Positions 1-8,651 are shown, counted from the first letter of the stretch. The stretch: DNA of 64,000 bases from Treponema bryantii NK4A124 (GCF_000421345.1 NZ_ATWV01000006.1:62001-126000); one strand, 5' to 3'. Notes: generated by a model not told the origin, from the sequence alone. Numbers and translations: made by a program.

Positions 1-7
1 AGCTTTC

Positions 8-25
8 TTGATAAGCGTTTATCAA
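8..25. promoter_or_regulatory. Palindromic operator 1 of the first WYL gene
   Basis: TTGATAAGCGTTTATCAA is an 18-bp near-perfect palindrome, repeated almost exactly at 78-95. Both copies precede only the WYL gene at 157, so autoregulation is likely. The half-site contains TATCA, as do the operators across 2-21 kb, but the arms face the other way. Confidence 0.6.
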
Positions 26-77
26 GTCTTCTTGATTATAATATACATCATAAAATCCTGCTTGTAAAGGAAATTCC

Positions 78-95
78 TTGATAAACGTTTATCAA
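78..95. promoter_or_regulatory. Palindromic operator 2 of the first WYL gene
   Basis: TTGATAAACGTTTATCAA is a perfect 18-bp palindrome 62 nt before the start codon at 157. A -10-like TATAAT lies at about 144-149, so a protein bound here would sit over or beside the -35 region. Confidence 0.65.
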
Positions 96-156
96 AATGA
101 CGAATTTCAGCAAATTTCTTTGAATTTCTCTGCAAATTCCGTGTTATAATATCTTT

Positions 157-1191
157 ATGGCAAAAGAAGATAAGGATGATAACACCAGACAGTCGGGAAA
201 AGAGATTCTCCGCCTCTTTCAGCTGGATGCTTTGTTTCAGGAAGACAAATATTATTCAATGGACGACCTCACCAAACGCCTTGAGGTTTCTGTTGCAACC
301 TTAAACCGCGATATCCGACGCCTGCGTGATAACTATCATGCTCCTCTTGAATACAGCCGTGAGTATGATGGATACCACTACTCCAGCCATCTTTATAAGT
401 TCCCTGCCATTTTTGTAACCGAAGAAGAAATGCCAGCCTACGGAATGGTAATGAAACTGTTTGAAATGTTTCAGGATACTCCGCTTTACGCTCCTCTTTT
501 GAATATCTGCGAGAGCTTTGAATCGCCTGTAAAATCAGAAATGATTGATGTAAATCAGGTGAACTTTAAGAACTCTCATCTGCGCGAAAAGCAGTGGTTC
601 GAAACCCGCATTGTAATGGCAAAGCGAGTTGTAGACAGCGTTGATGACACAGCCTGGGAAATCATTCTTTCTGCCCTTAAAGATAATTTTATGCTCGAGT
701 TTGATTACGACTCGATTCACAATAATATGGCATCTTCTGGCCGCACTATTGAGCCATGGCAGCTGATTTATGATCGCGAGCAGTGGTACCTTACCGGCAT
801 GGTTAGTAAGTGGGACAATCCGAACGAAAAAGTACGCAGAACATTTGTTGTTCCAAGAATGAAAAATCTCCGCCTGGTAAAAACTCATTTTTCTCTCCCT
901 TCCGAAGAAGAATGGATGCACGAAAAAAAGACGCTGGGAATCTTTGGTATTCAGACAAATGATGAAAAGAAACTCTGCGAATTCATCTTCCAGGGCTCGG
1001 CACTGTATTATTCAACTGCAGACTTCGGGGAAGACAAAACTGTAAAAGAATACAAAGGAAAGCTTCCTCACAAAGACGGGGCCCTCCATGTAAGCTTTAC
1101 AAGCAACCAGTGGCCCGGCATCCTCCGCGACTTCTTCCCCTTCGGCGAAGACATCATCCCTCTAGCCCCAGAAGAACTCGTAACCGAATGA
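157..1191 (+). CDS. WYL-domain transcriptional regulator (HTH + WYL)
   Basis: A 344-residue protein. Residues 15-75 form a DeoR/YafY-type winged helix with a recognition-helix pattern (VSVATLNRDIRRLR). A WYL domain follows, with the diagnostic segment WQLIYDREQWYLTG near residues 205-220, and a C-terminal extension. In this family the HTH binds DNA and WYL senses a ligand, often nucleotide or nucleic-acid derived. Two upstream palindromes suggest autoregulation. It resembles the WYL proteins at 13625 and 50605 in length and order. It reads toward, and converges with, the gene at 1232. A role controlling the operators at 2-21 kb is possible but unproven. Confidence 0.9.
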   Translation: MAKEDKDDNTRQSGKEILRLFQLDALFQEDKYYSMDDLTKRLEVSVATLNRDIRRLRDNYHAPLEYSREYDGYHYSSHLYKFPAIFVTEEEMPAYGMVMKLFEMFQDTPLYAPLLNICESFESPVKSEMIDVNQVNFKNSHLREKQWFETRIVMAKRVVDSVDDTAWEIILSALKDNFMLEFDYDSIHNNMASSGRTIEPWQLIYDREQWYLTGMVSKWDNPNEKVRRTFVVPRMKNLRLVKTHFSLPSEEEWMHEKKTLGIFGIQTNDEKKLCEFIFQGSALYYSTADFGEDKTVKEYKGKLPHKDGALHVSFTSNQWPGILRDFFPFGEDIIPLAPEELVTE

Positions 1192-1231
1192 AAAAAGAAA
1201 GTCCAGGCAATGACAAAGTATTTGTAAGTTA

Positions 1232-2101
1232 TTATTTTTCTTCCTCTTCCAGAAATTTATCTTCCTTTGAATCAAATTGGAAATATTTACATCTGCCTAA
1301 TCCATACTCACTGCAACAAATCTCAAGCTCATATCGATTGGAACAAATACCCTTCTTCTCCGTTATATTCTGAAGTTGCAATACAATATCTGAATATGTA
1401 TATACGAAACCTGTTTTTTGAACTAGAATTTCATTATCAATATTACCACCGAATATATCCCTAATATTCTCATAACAGAAATAATCAGTAATGATGGAAA
1501 TATCTAACTCCACTGCCAGCATTTTCAATTTCTTAATAATATTCATTATTCGATTCTTTTGACTACCAAATTCTTTCTCAATTGGAATTGTATTCAAAGA
1601 ATCAATGTAAATAACCCTTAAATCATACCGTTCAACAGATTCCCGAATAATATTGCATAATTCATCAAAAGAGAATGAACATACTCTTGGAATAACAACA
1701 TTTGAAGTAAAAATAGTTTCTATTGCTTTCTGAATATTTTTAACTTCCTGTTCATTCATCATTCCTGTAACCATCTTAGAAACTGGAATCAACGTTTCTC
1801 GGTATAACATAGCCAAACCAAATTGCTGTTCATTCATAGTATAAGAAACAAACCCAAAACGACTCTTATCTTTTGTTATAATATTGTGAAGTAATTGCAT
1901 TACAAAACAATTTTTGTAATAACATAAATTCGAACAAATAGTAATTAAGTTTCCTTTTTGAAATCCATGAGTAATCGCATCAATAGTTGGAAAACCAGAC
2001 TTAACTCCGCTTATAGAATTAGAATCTTTATATCGTTTTTCAATATAATCAGCTAACTTCATCGCCAATTCTTGTGCTGTTACATCAGTATGATCACACA
2101 T
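1232..2101 (-). CDS. DnaB C-terminal-like RecA-fold protein with degenerate P-loop
   Basis: A 289-residue protein matching only the RecA-like C-terminal domain of DnaB helicases. It begins SGFPTIDAITHGFQKGNLI, the DnaB lead-in to Walker A. The expected GxxxxGKT/S is missing and replaced by a CSNLCYYKN segment, so ATP binding is doubtful. A Walker B-like strand (VIYIDSLNTI) and a downstream strand (SIITDYF) remain. There is no DnaB N-terminal domain. The gene at 11350 is an intact-P-loop relative, so the two could act as an active and inactive pair. An operator at 2157 and a leader hairpin over the start codon suggest tight control. Confidence 0.7.
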   Translation of the reverse strand: MCDHTDVTAQELAMKLADYIEKRYKDSNSISGVKSGFPTIDAITHGFQKGNLITICSNLCYYKNCFVMQLLHNIITKDKSRFGFVSYTMNEQQFGLAMLYRETLIPVSKMVTGMMNEQEVKNIQKAIETIFTSNVVIPRVCSFSFDELCNIIRESVERYDLRVIYIDSLNTIPIEKEFGSQKNRIMNIIKKLKMLAVELDISIITDYFCYENIRDIFGGNIDNEILVQKTGFVYTYSDIVLQLQNITEKKGICSNRYELEICCSEYGLGRCKYFQFDSKEDKFLEEEEK

Positions 2102-2133
2102 ACAAAACCTCCTATAGTCTTTGAGTTTTGTAT
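2100..2133 (-). promoter_or_regulatory. Start-codon hairpin of gene 1232-2101
   Basis: A perfect 9-bp inverted repeat (ATACAAAAC / GTTTTGTAT) has the Shine-Dalgarno AGGAG in its 16-nt loop and overlaps the ATG at its base. It would form in the mRNA leader and could limit initiation. Confidence 0.5.
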
Positions 2134-2156
2134 TTAGGGAGTTTAGCAGAGAAGTC

Positions 2157-2171
2157 TATCATTTAGTGAGA
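2157..2171. promoter_or_regulatory. Operator A site 1
   Basis: TATCATTTAGTGAGA differs at one position from TATCATTTAGTGATA. It lies in the promoter region of gene 1232-2101, just after the stop codon of the upstream gene. Confidence 0.55.
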
Positions 2172-2172
2172 T

Positions 2173-2847
2173 TTAGCTAAGAAATTTATCTATCATTTCT
2201 AAACTATTTATTGATTCTTTAATGAGTTCGGGCGCTTTCACGTAATTATCATCTTTGATTTCTATTTCCACCTTAGCTCCGTTTTCTTTTTGTATTTTAA
2301 GGATGAAAGAGGTTTTTAGATTAAGTAACTGCCATTTATAACCTAATGGTTCTAACAGTTTTTTCGAATATGCTTCAATTAGAGATTTTGCCATAGTATA
2401 AAGACGTATCTTTTTTTGATTTTCTAAACGCATTTGATTTAGAATATACAAGTCTATTATCAAATTATCTTTTATCTTTTCACAGACTTGAAAAATGGCT
2501 TTTATATCTTTTATATGTTCGTATCCTCCACATGCGTGATTAGAGTCGCAAATGTAAAAAACTAATTCTGCCTCAGACAAATTAGTTTTCCCAGCAACGC
2601 CAGAAATAACAATCATGATTTCATCTTGAAGTGGAATTTCTATTTGCCAGCAAAGATCAGATTCTATTCTGACTTTTTCATATTGCTGTTTTAACTCTCT
2701 ATATAGATAATCTTCAATACACTCAGGTGACACATCTCTCAATTCTTTATAGTCTTCTTCTTTTGCTCTTAAATTATAAATTTCCTCAAAATATTCATGA
2801 ATCAGCTTATGCCAATAATTCCATGTAAAATTAAAATCCAGCATCAT
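2173..2847 (-). CDS. Member of an island-specific paralogous family (unknown function)
   Basis: A 224-residue soluble protein of no family I recognise. It belongs to a set in this island (also 6641, 8229, 14683, 19363, 20082) with a common plan. An N-terminal aromatic helix (YWHKLIHEYFEEIYNL) leads into a beta-rich middle. A helix of the type AKSLIEAYSKKLLE follows, then a short strand-rich tail. Here the tail lacks the conserved HK-F motif seen in 6641 and 19363, so this is a diverged copy. It starts 1 nt after the gene at 2849 ends, in the operon 3963-2173. Confidence 0.6.
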   Translation of the reverse strand: MMLDFNFTWNYWHKLIHEYFEEIYNLRAKEEDYKELRDVSPECIEDYLYRELKQQYEKVRIESDLCWQIEIPLQDEIMIVISGVAGKTNLSEAELVFYICDSNHACGGYEHIKDIKAIFQVCEKIKDNLIIDLYILNQMRLENQKKIRLYTMAKSLIEAYSKKLLEPLGYKWQLLNLKTSFILKIQKENGAKVEIEIKDDNYVKAPELIKESINSLEMIDKFLS

Positions 2848-2848
2848 T

Positions 2849-3280
2849 TTATTTTGCCTTTCTTTCCTCTTTCATCTTCTTTACATCACTCTCCCACTCT
2901 TCTTTGCGTTTCTGCATTGTTGTGTAGAGGAGAGATTTTTCGTCTGCGTAAGACTTCTTGATGTACTCCTGGACGATTTCCAGAAGATTGTCCGGCATTT
3001 CAGTTTGTTCCAATATAGTCTCCGCATTTTCTGTAAACCAGAATATTTCATAGTTCTTATCATCAATTTGATCATTTGTATTAGTTTGTACTTTAATCCA
3101 CTCTGTCAAACCAAGCTCAAAAGAAACGCCATAAGTGATATTAATGATGTTAACCGGAAGGCCTGTTTCTGCTTTTAAAAGCCGTACTGGAGGTCTTTCA
3201 GGAGGATAAACAAAACTTCTCTGCACATCCTGCCATTTCATATTTTCAATTATTTCTGGAAGATTTTCTGGATTAATCAT
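2849..3280 (-). CDS. Hypothetical protein, 143 aa
   Basis: An unrecognised acidic protein with a proline-rich N-terminal segment (YPPERPPVRLL) and a C-terminal charged helix, probably coiled coil, ending in a Lys/Glu tail. The start overlaps the end of the gene at 3277 by 4 nt (ATGA type), so the two are translationally coupled. A second frame inside it (2881-3075) is only a shadow. Confidence 0.6.
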   Translation of the reverse strand: MINPENLPEIIENMKWQDVQRSFVYPPERPPVRLLKAETGLPVNIINITYGVSFELGLTEWIKVQTNTNDQIDDKNYEIFWFTENAETILEQTEMPDNLLEIVQEYIKKSYADEKSLLYTTMQKRKEEWESDVKKMKEERKAK

Positions 3281-3963
3281 TGCTTATTCCTCCTGTTTCG
3301 TTTCTTCAGGGCATCAATAAATTCCATGCTGTCAATTTCATCTTTGTAATGCCGTTTTATGATGTCATGATTTTTGCGGACAAAGATTTTCAGCTGCTCA
3401 ATCTGTTCGTCTAAAAGGTTGCATTTCTCACGGCCTTCAAGAATTTCCGGCTTGCTGCTGATTGTCATACAAAGAGGACGGATTTTGTTTTTATTGTAAA
3501 ACCGAATAACTTTCTTATAGATGACCTGCCCATGTTCATCCACCACAGGCTCCAGAGGCCAGAATGGAAGACAACCGCAGGAACATTTCACCGGCACCCC
3601 TGGTACATCTCTCGGATGAACTGTTGTCGAAAAGAAACCGTATTCTTCATAGAAATATATCTGTTCAATCACCACGAAAAAATGAATCAGCATTCTTTTG
3701 AAATCTTCTGCATACAGCAGCTTCTTATCCACAAACCGTGCATACTTCTGGAGAGCAATTTTAATTTCCCAATAAGGCTTTAAAGGCCTGTAAAACTTTT
3801 CAATAATCGCAAAAGAATTAAAAAGCTCCCGCAATGATTTTGCAGATGGATAATAAGCCTCCGCAGACATTCCTTTTATAATGCCTGCAGTTAGTTTCTT
3901 GAGTTCATAAATAAATCTCTTTGCAAGTTTATCTTTTGATTCGTGTTTGTGTGACAATTGCAT
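3277..3963 (-). CDS. Hypothetical protein with a CxCxC motif, 228 aa
   Basis: The first gene of the operon 3963-2173. It is mostly helical. A central VPVKCSCGCLPFWPLEP stretch has three cysteines, a possible metal or redox site. The C-terminus is very basic (KKRNRRNKQ), which could contact nucleic acid. It has an AGGAT-type ribosome binding site and an operator A copy at 4003-4017. No named family recognised. Confidence 0.6.
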   Translation of the reverse strand: MQLSHKHESKDKLAKRFIYELKKLTAGIIKGMSAEAYYPSAKSLRELFNSFAIIEKFYRPLKPYWEIKIALQKYARFVDKKLLYAEDFKRMLIHFFVVIEQIYFYEEYGFFSTTVHPRDVPGVPVKCSCGCLPFWPLEPVVDEHGQVIYKKVIRFYNKNKIRPLCMTISSKPEILEGREKCNLLDEQIEQLKIFVRKNHDIIKRHYKDEIDSMEFIDALKKRNRRNKQ

Positions 3964-4002
3964 CCTCCATCATTGAAGTGTTTTTATCTTACCTAATGCG
4001 AA

Positions 4003-4017
4003 TATCATTTTATGATA
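4003..4017. promoter_or_regulatory. Operator A site 2
   Basis: TATCATTTTATGATA, palindromic, about 40 nt before the start of gene 3277-3963. Confidence 0.65.
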
Positions 4018-4027
4018 TAGTTGAAAC

Positions 4028-4939
4028 TTAATTAGAAGGAGTTTCCGTTCCCAATTCCGTAAAAGTCAGATTTATTATGTCGATAATTAGTTTTCCACGT
4101 GCTTCACAAAATTCTGGGAAGTTTTCTTCAGTCCAGAGTTCTTCGTTTTCAGGTATTACTGCTTTCTCACTATAAATTTTACGATTTGCTATACAAAAAT
4201 TCATCCATTCAGAAAATCTTAGACACTCTTTTATTCTTAAATGCTGCGAATCGAAGATTCCTAAATTTCGTATATTGTTAATAGCCTCATCAGAATAATT
4301 ATATTGCCTCAAAAAAAATGGAGACATTAAATGTCCTACAACTTCTATATGTTCTTTCAAGGTTGACCTTCTATCGGATAGTAAAAACAAAACAAATTCT
4401 TTATCAAACTTATCCAAATCATCAACTGTAAAAACAGAATAGTTTTGTAATTTATGTTCTTCAAAAATTTCTAATAAATCTTCGATTGGAGATGGTACAT
4501 CCTTTATGTTTCTGAACTTACCGAAAAGAAGAGAATGATATAACCAGGTTTCAAATAAAACAAATTCCTTATGATTATTTTTCCAATAATATTCAAACTC
4601 AGAAATTTCAACTTGTTTATGAAAGAGATGATATGCAATACTTATTAGTGGTCTGATTGATTCTTTTGGATTGTCATAATAGGCATGCAGTTTTGCATCA
4701 AGAATAAAATTAAAGACTGTACATATGACTTCCCGTATTTTTTTTTGATTTGTAATAACAAAATCTGCATCTGCTTTATCAAAAGAAGAAATCTTCTTTG
4801 TAGGTGTATCTTTAAGAGCATATACAAGTCTTAGAATATTTCTCAATTCAGAACCCAAAAATGAATATTGAAGATCATTTAGGCATTGAATCATGCGAGG
4901 ATCTATATCAAAAATTCTTCTGAGCGTTTCTGTTTTCAT
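4028..4939 (-). CDS. Hypothetical protein, 303 aa
   Basis: A large helical protein with no recognisable motif, signal peptide or membrane segment. It begins with a DIDPRM segment and has several amphipathic helices, ending in a Ser/Thr-rich tail. A perfect inverted repeat covers its start codon (4938-4963). It follows the 66-residue gene at 4967 by 27 nt and is probably co-transcribed with it. Confidence 0.55.
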   Translation of the reverse strand: MKTETLRRIFDIDPRMIQCLNDLQYSFLGSELRNILRLVYALKDTPTKKISSFDKADADFVITNQKKIREVICTVFNFILDAKLHAYYDNPKESIRPLISIAYHLFHKQVEISEFEYYWKNNHKEFVLFETWLYHSLLFGKFRNIKDVPSPIEDLLEIFEEHKLQNYSVFTVDDLDKFDKEFVLFLLSDRRSTLKEHIEVVGHLMSPFFLRQYNYSDEAINNIRNLGIFDSQHLRIKECLRFSEWMNFCIANRKIYSEKAVIPENEELWTEENFPEFCEARGKLIIDIINLTFTELGTETPSN

Positions 4940-4963
4940 CTGATATCATTCCGTTTATCAGAT
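4938..4963 (-). promoter_or_regulatory. Start-codon hairpin of gene 4028-4939
   Basis: A perfect 8-bp inverted repeat (ATCTGATA / TATCAGAT) with a 10-nt loop containing CGGAATG, the only Shine-Dalgarno-like stretch. The ATG overlaps the base of the stem. Confidence 0.5.
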
Positions 4964-4966
4964 TTC

Positions 4967-5167
4967 TTAGCGACACCCAGAATCTTCAATGAATACAACA
5001 GTTTCTGAAAATCTTTGTCCAAGCCAAATCTCTTTATTACTTTTTACTGTAATCTTTCCTGTTGGCATGGCCACACTGCCCTCTTCTTCTTCATCATAGT
5101 ATTCCACTACAATGTCAGTATCATCTGAAAGATTTGCTGTCAATTTTCTAAAATCGCCTAATTTCAT
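4967..5167 (-). CDS. Small acidic hypothetical protein, 66 aa
   Basis: Begins MKLGDFRKLTANLSDDTDI, followed by a run of acidic residues and beta strands. A good AAGGAG ribosome binding site lies inside a leader hairpin. Operator A lies upstream at 5216. Function unknown. Confidence 0.65.
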   Translation of the reverse strand: MKLGDFRKLTANLSDDTDIVVEYYDEEEEGSVAMPTGKITVKSNKEIWLGQRFSETVVFIEDSGCR

Positions 5168-5175
5168 AATTGGTT

Positions 5176-5199
5176 CTCCTTAAGTTTTGATAAGGAGAG
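5176..5199 (-). promoter_or_regulatory. Shine-Dalgarno-sequestering hairpin of gene 4967-5167
   Basis: Inverted repeat CTCCTTA / TAAGGAG with an 8-nt loop. The 3' arm is the AAGGAG ribosome binding site, so closing the hairpin would hide it. Confidence 0.5.
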
Positions 5200-5215
5200 T
5201 ATGACATAGGCGAAT

Positions 5216-5230
5216 ATCATTTAGTGATAT
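5216..5230. promoter_or_regulatory. Operator A site 3
   Basis: TATCATTTAGTGATA within ATATCATTTAGTGATAT, a close match to the consensus palindrome, upstream of gene 4967-5167. Confidence 0.7.
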
Positions 5231-5249
5231 TGCTACCTTACGTTTTTTC

Positions 5250-6503
5250 TTAAAGCTCACACATACCAGCAATGCGCTTCTCTTTAACAAGCTTCATGAT
5301 GTTATCAATTTCTTTGCATTGATTTTCATAATACTCTGAGCCTTTTGTATAGCATGAAATTGGTGTAATGGACTGATGAATATCTTCAACTTCAATAAAA
5401 TAAACGCGACCTTTCTTTAAATAGACATAACCAGTTTTTCCATTAGTTTCAGATTCAAAAACATGTATATCATGAGTAAGGGCAAAGCCATTGTATTCTT
5501 TGCCTTCAAGCATAAGATATGGAACCCCTCCCCTCAGATAGAAAAGTGCATTTCCGACGATTCGAGACTGTTCTCCATCGAACCTTGCCGATACCTGAAG
5601 TTCTTCTTCACTATTTTTAACGCACCAGGCAGATTGCTCATATAAAGGTTTACTAACATAAGCTATTGAACCATCTTTCAAAAACTTGACGTCACCATCT
5701 GGATGTATATGTATTCCATTGTAAACTATTTCACTTCCTACAGAAGTGTAATTGTCTCCCGTTAATAATTCGTATCCAAAAGGTTCCTCGGAATATGAAA
5801 GGTTTATACATTTTCCTTCAAAGAAGTCTGTCTTCTCTCCGTCAATCAGAATATATTTTTCCGGTAAATTATTTATGATTGCCCGGCCTTTTCTGTCATA
5901 AAAGAGTTGGCAATGAATTGGTTCCCAGCCTAAGAACGGGCCATACTCTTTTCCATCCAAATTGTAATAGAAATGTTTATCGCCTTTTGATTTGTAATAA
6001 ACAAACTGAAAATGCGATTCATCTTTGTATGCTGTTCTTTGAATCTGATGATACGGCCCTAGTTTCTCTGAAGGTGTTACGAACCAGTCAAGATGCTCTT
6101 TGTTGTTACGAAGCACATGTTCTTTTTCATCATATTCTTCGTCAGGAGTTATTTCGGCTATTTCCTCACACATTTTATTTAAGAGAGCCATGGTCTCTTC
6201 CCATGTTGGAATTTTTTTCTTGCCGCAATTCTTGCCGCCTATGAAAATATACTCTTCGCCGTTAATTACACCTTCCCAGGCAAAAGTCTTGTAACTTTTA
6301 CCTTTCAAGTCTGCAATATCTGGATTATCACTTTTTCCAACCTTTTCATACGGCCCATAAACTTTCTTGTTGCAGTTCACATAATACTTAACGAGGTTGT
6401 TTTTTCTGATTTCATAAAAGAATGCGAAAGTATCATCCTTAAAGTAAAAGAACTCAAGGATTGCGGTAGCATTTGTTCTACATAATTTCTTTGACTCCTT
6501 CAT
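5250..6503 (-). CDS. Hypothetical protein with YGP-type repeats, 417 aa
   Basis: A beta-rich protein with repeated blocks ending in KVYGPYEKV, EKLGPYHQI and KEYGPFLGW, plus EYNGFALTHD. The pattern resembles WG-type or propeller-like repeats used in protein-protein contact, but no exact family is recognised. There is no signal peptide, so it is probably cytoplasmic. Operator A (6545-6559) lies about 45 nt upstream; the ribosome binding site is GGAGG. Confidence 0.65.
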   Translation of the reverse strand: MKESKKLCRTNATAILEFFYFKDDTFAFFYEIRKNNLVKYYVNCNKKVYGPYEKVGKSDNPDIADLKGKSYKTFAWEGVINGEEYIFIGGKNCGKKKIPTWEETMALLNKMCEEIAEITPDEEYDEKEHVLRNNKEHLDWFVTPSEKLGPYHQIQRTAYKDESHFQFVYYKSKGDKHFYYNLDGKEYGPFLGWEPIHCQLFYDRKGRAIINNLPEKYILIDGEKTDFFEGKCINLSYSEEPFGYELLTGDNYTSVGSEIVYNGIHIHPDGDVKFLKDGSIAYVSKPLYEQSAWCVKNSEEELQVSARFDGEQSRIVGNALFYLRGGVPYLMLEGKEYNGFALTHDIHVFESETNGKTGYVYLKKGRVYFIEVEDIHQSITPISCYTKGSEYYENQCKEIDNIMKLVKEKRIAGMCEL

Positions 6504-6544
6504 AACCTTACCTCCGTTTATGCCTTGAGTTTATTTGAATTGAA

Positions 6545-6559
6545 TATCATTTAGTGATA
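6545..6559. promoter_or_regulatory. Operator A site 4
   Basis: TATCATTTAGTGATA in front of the minus-strand gene 5250-6503. A second copy at 6611 faces the divergent gene, so the 6504-6640 interval is a two-operator divergent promoter region. Confidence 0.7.
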
Positions 6560-6610
6560 CTCAAGCAAAACTCTTTTTCCTCGTATTACAGACATCTTAC
6601 TGCTCGTCTA

Positions 6611-6625
6611 TATCATTAAATGATA
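6611..6625. promoter_or_regulatory. Operator A site 5
   Basis: TATCATTAAATGATA, palindromic, immediately before the plus-strand gene at 6641. An upstream ATG at 6620 falls inside it, which argues for the later start. Confidence 0.65.
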
Positions 6626-6640
6626 CTAAGCAACAATAAA

Positions 6641-7393
6641 ATGAAAGTTATGAATAATGATGATGAATTGTTTTATAACTGGATTCACAGGGAATTTGAA
6701 AACTACATTCTTAATCCGCTGGCAAAATATTGGAAAAGTTTACTGAATAGTTTGATAAGCACAAACTCTGAATTGATGTCTGATTCACAGAAACAAGCTC
6801 AGCCCAAACTTTCAAAAAAAGCAATTCATAATAACTTTATAGATTTTCTCTCGGAGCAAAAGAAACATTACGATATTGGAATTAACTACGATTATCAGAA
6901 AAGTACAAGAAATTTCAATGTAAGTATCTCTTTAAAAAATCATTCAATTGCTGATGAAATAATTCTGATTACTTTTTACAAAGATGAAATCCATTTAGGT
7001 ATCAGGCCTTGTGTGTCAATTAATTTTGAATTTGATTATTGTGATATTCAGCTTTTACAAAAAATCCTATTAGATATTTTTGAGATGTTTTTCTCCGGAA
7101 AACCAATGCAACAAGAACTCCTGTCCGAAATCGAAGAAATCAGAAAAAAGACTCATGGACTGACAAGAAAATCTATAGACATCACCACAAATGCTATTAA
7201 GTCCATTTATGATAATGAAAAAGCCAAAAATCCCCAGCTCGAGTTTTCAATTCAAAGCCACCTCTCATATACAGACATAGAAATCAATAAACGAAGCTTT
7301 ACGATATTTCACAAAGATTTTATGGATAATCCCAAGAAGATTATAGAAGAACTGCACAAGCTGGAAGAGAAATGCAAAAATGACAGCAGGTAA
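6641..7393 (+). CDS. Member of the island paralogous family (HK-F tail)
   Basis: About 250 residues from the ATG at 6641. The ATG at 6620 lies inside an operator and was not used; 6650 is also possible. The order matches its paralogs: an aromatic N-terminal helix (FYNWIHREFENYILNPL), a beta-rich middle, the helix SIDITTNAIKSIYDNEKA, then a strand and the conserved tail FTIFHKDFMDNPKKIIEEL. The tail closely matches RIYHKDFFENPEVL in 19363-20085. No catalytic motif is recognised. It converges with gene 7431. Confidence 0.65.
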   Translation: MKVMNNDDELFYNWIHREFENYILNPLAKYWKSLLNSLISTNSELMSDSQKQAQPKLSKKAIHNNFIDFLSEQKKHYDIGINYDYQKSTRNFNVSISLKNHSIADEIILITFYKDEIHLGIRPCVSINFEFDYCDIQLLQKILLDIFEMFFSGKPMQQELLSEIEEIRKKTHGLTRKSIDITTNAIKSIYDNEKAKNPQLEFSIQSHLSYTDIEINKRSFTIFHKDFMDNPKKIIEELHKLEEKCKNDSR

Positions 7394-7430
7394 TTCCTAC
7401 TGCCACTTCCTTATCTTTATGAAACAATGG

Positions 7431-8162
7431 TTAATCTGTCCACTCATCGCTCCAGACTAATTCATGACAAGAATAGAGATCTTCCATTACACGTAGAATC
7501 TTCTGGCGACATTCCTGAACCTGACGCTTCAATACTGGCCCCAGGTCATCAATGTAATCATTTAACCACTGTTCGGCGCGCTTGCTCATATTGCAACTAA
7601 TCGCTTTTTTGAAGGTATCACTTGTGTTTTTAAGAGCAATCCCCAAATCATAATTAGAAATATCTCGCAGAATTTTTTGGATGCTTCTTCCATCAAAACG
7701 AACAATATCTTCAAAAGCCAGAAATGATTTATGAAATTCACGATTGAAACGTGTATATCCTTTTCTTTCTGCTAGTTTCTTTTCAATCTTATCACGTCCT
7801 TCATTTCCAAGTTTCTGAATGTCATTCATTACCCCACGTGGGAAACATTCCTTCTTATAAAAATTAAAAATGAAATTAGAAAAGTTACGAGCCAGTTCTC
7901 TTTCCATATAGTGCATTTTGTCATCTTCTGCATAACCACAAAACAGCTCTTTGCTATCATAGGTATTTCCATAAAATTCTTCCTGAGCTGCAACATCATC
8001 TATAATAGAGCGAAGAGTTTTACAGTCTTGCAAAATTGGTTCCTTAATTGTCTCATACAACTGTCTGCAAGCAGTTTCAAAGACCTTTCCAACACGCTCA
8101 TCAAAATCTGTAAATGAATACTTTGCTTCTCCATTCTTACCATCTTTATGAAACTCAACCAT
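7431..8162 (-). CDS. Degenerate FliG-like protein (non-flagellar)
   Basis: A 243-residue protein whose C-terminal third matches the FliG C-terminal (torque) domain: FEDIVRFDGRSIQKILRDI, then CNMSKRAEQWLNDYIDDLGPV, then a QECRQKILRVMEDL helix. FliG normally has about 340 residues and sits in the flagellar rotor; here the N-terminal part is unlike FliG. Two closer FliG-like genes (8725, 10577) lie nearby and no flagellar genes adjoin, so a changed role is likely. Controlled by an operator (8212) and a leader hairpin. Confidence 0.7.
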   Translation of the reverse strand: MVEFHKDGKNGEAKYSFTDFDERVGKVFETACRQLYETIKEPILQDCKTLRSIIDDVAAQEEFYGNTYDSKELFCGYAEDDKMHYMERELARNFSNFIFNFYKKECFPRGVMNDIQKLGNEGRDKIEKKLAERKGYTRFNREFHKSFLAFEDIVRFDGRSIQKILRDISNYDLGIALKNTSDTFKKAISCNMSKRAEQWLNDYIDDLGPVLKRQVQECRQKILRVMEDLYSCHELVWSDEWTD

Positions 8163-8170
8163 ATCGGGCC

Positions 8171-8193
8171 TCCTTAGAATTAACTTCTGAGGA
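8171..8193 (-). promoter_or_regulatory. Shine-Dalgarno-sequestering hairpin of gene 7431-8162
   Basis: TCCTTAGAA / TTCTGAGGA inverted repeat (8 of 9 pairs, 5-nt loop). The minus-strand 3' arm runs into AAGGAGG, the ribosome binding site. Confidence 0.45.
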
Positions 8194-8211
8194 TAATGTA
8201 CATAAATGATG

Positions 8212-8226
8212 TATCATTTAATGATA
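8212..8226. promoter_or_regulatory. Operator A site 6
   Basis: TATCATTTAATGATA, palindromic, upstream of gene 7431-8162 and directly after the stop codon of gene 8229-8618. Confidence 0.65.
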
Positions 8227-8228
8227 TT

Positions 8229-8618
8229 TTAGGTATGAAAATTAAAAAACATTCCACTTTCATAATTGATTTCTTTACTGCTGAAATTCCACTGTGTTCT
8301 TTCATGCGGATTTTCAATAAAAGCTCTGAATGCTTCTGTATCACGAAGAAATTCGTTATATGTGATGTAAACTTGATAGGTCTTTTCTGGAACTCTGTTT
8401 CCATAATTTAAGCTTACTGGCTTTGTTAGATAGATTAAAGAATTGTCTCGATAATATTTTATTCCATGCAGTCTATAATTATTTTCCAATAGTGCTTTCA
8501 TCGATGATTCTGCAATTTCGTAGGCCTTCTTATTTAATACGACTTCATCAGATACCTGAGGTGGGATATTTTCAAAGTCTTTCTTTGTCTTCTGAAATAA
8601 TGTTTTTATAAAATTCAT
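8229..8618 (-). CDS. Short member of the island paralogous family
   Basis: A 129-residue protein, essentially the C-terminal module of 14683-15804. Shared elements are the helix AYEIAESSMKALLENNYR, a strand with VYITYNEFLRDTEAFRAF, and an end rich in Trp/Asn/Phe (TQWNFSSKEINYESGMF versus KWNFWCRERKYKPEFF). The aligned stretch supports recent common ancestry. The start codon sits in a hairpin; operator A at 8670 is shared with the divergent gene 8725. Function unknown. Confidence 0.65.
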   Translation of the reverse strand: MNFIKTLFQKTKKDFENIPPQVSDEVVLNKKAYEIAESSMKALLENNYRLHGIKYYRDNSLIYLTKPVSLNYGNRVPEKTYQVYITYNEFLRDTEAFRAFIENPHERTQWNFSSKEINYESGMFFNFHT

Positions 8619-8651
8619 GATTTCTTTTCCTCATTAGAGTTCAAAAATCAT
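8617..8651 (-). promoter_or_regulatory. Start-codon hairpin of gene 8229-8618
   Basis: Perfect 7-bp inverted repeat ATGATTT / AAATCAT with the ribosome binding site GAGGAAAA in the loop and the ATG in the stem. Confidence 0.45.

Noticed and set aside
6620-6640. Earlier ATG of gene 6641
   Set aside because: It lies within an operator A palindrome and has no ribosome site.
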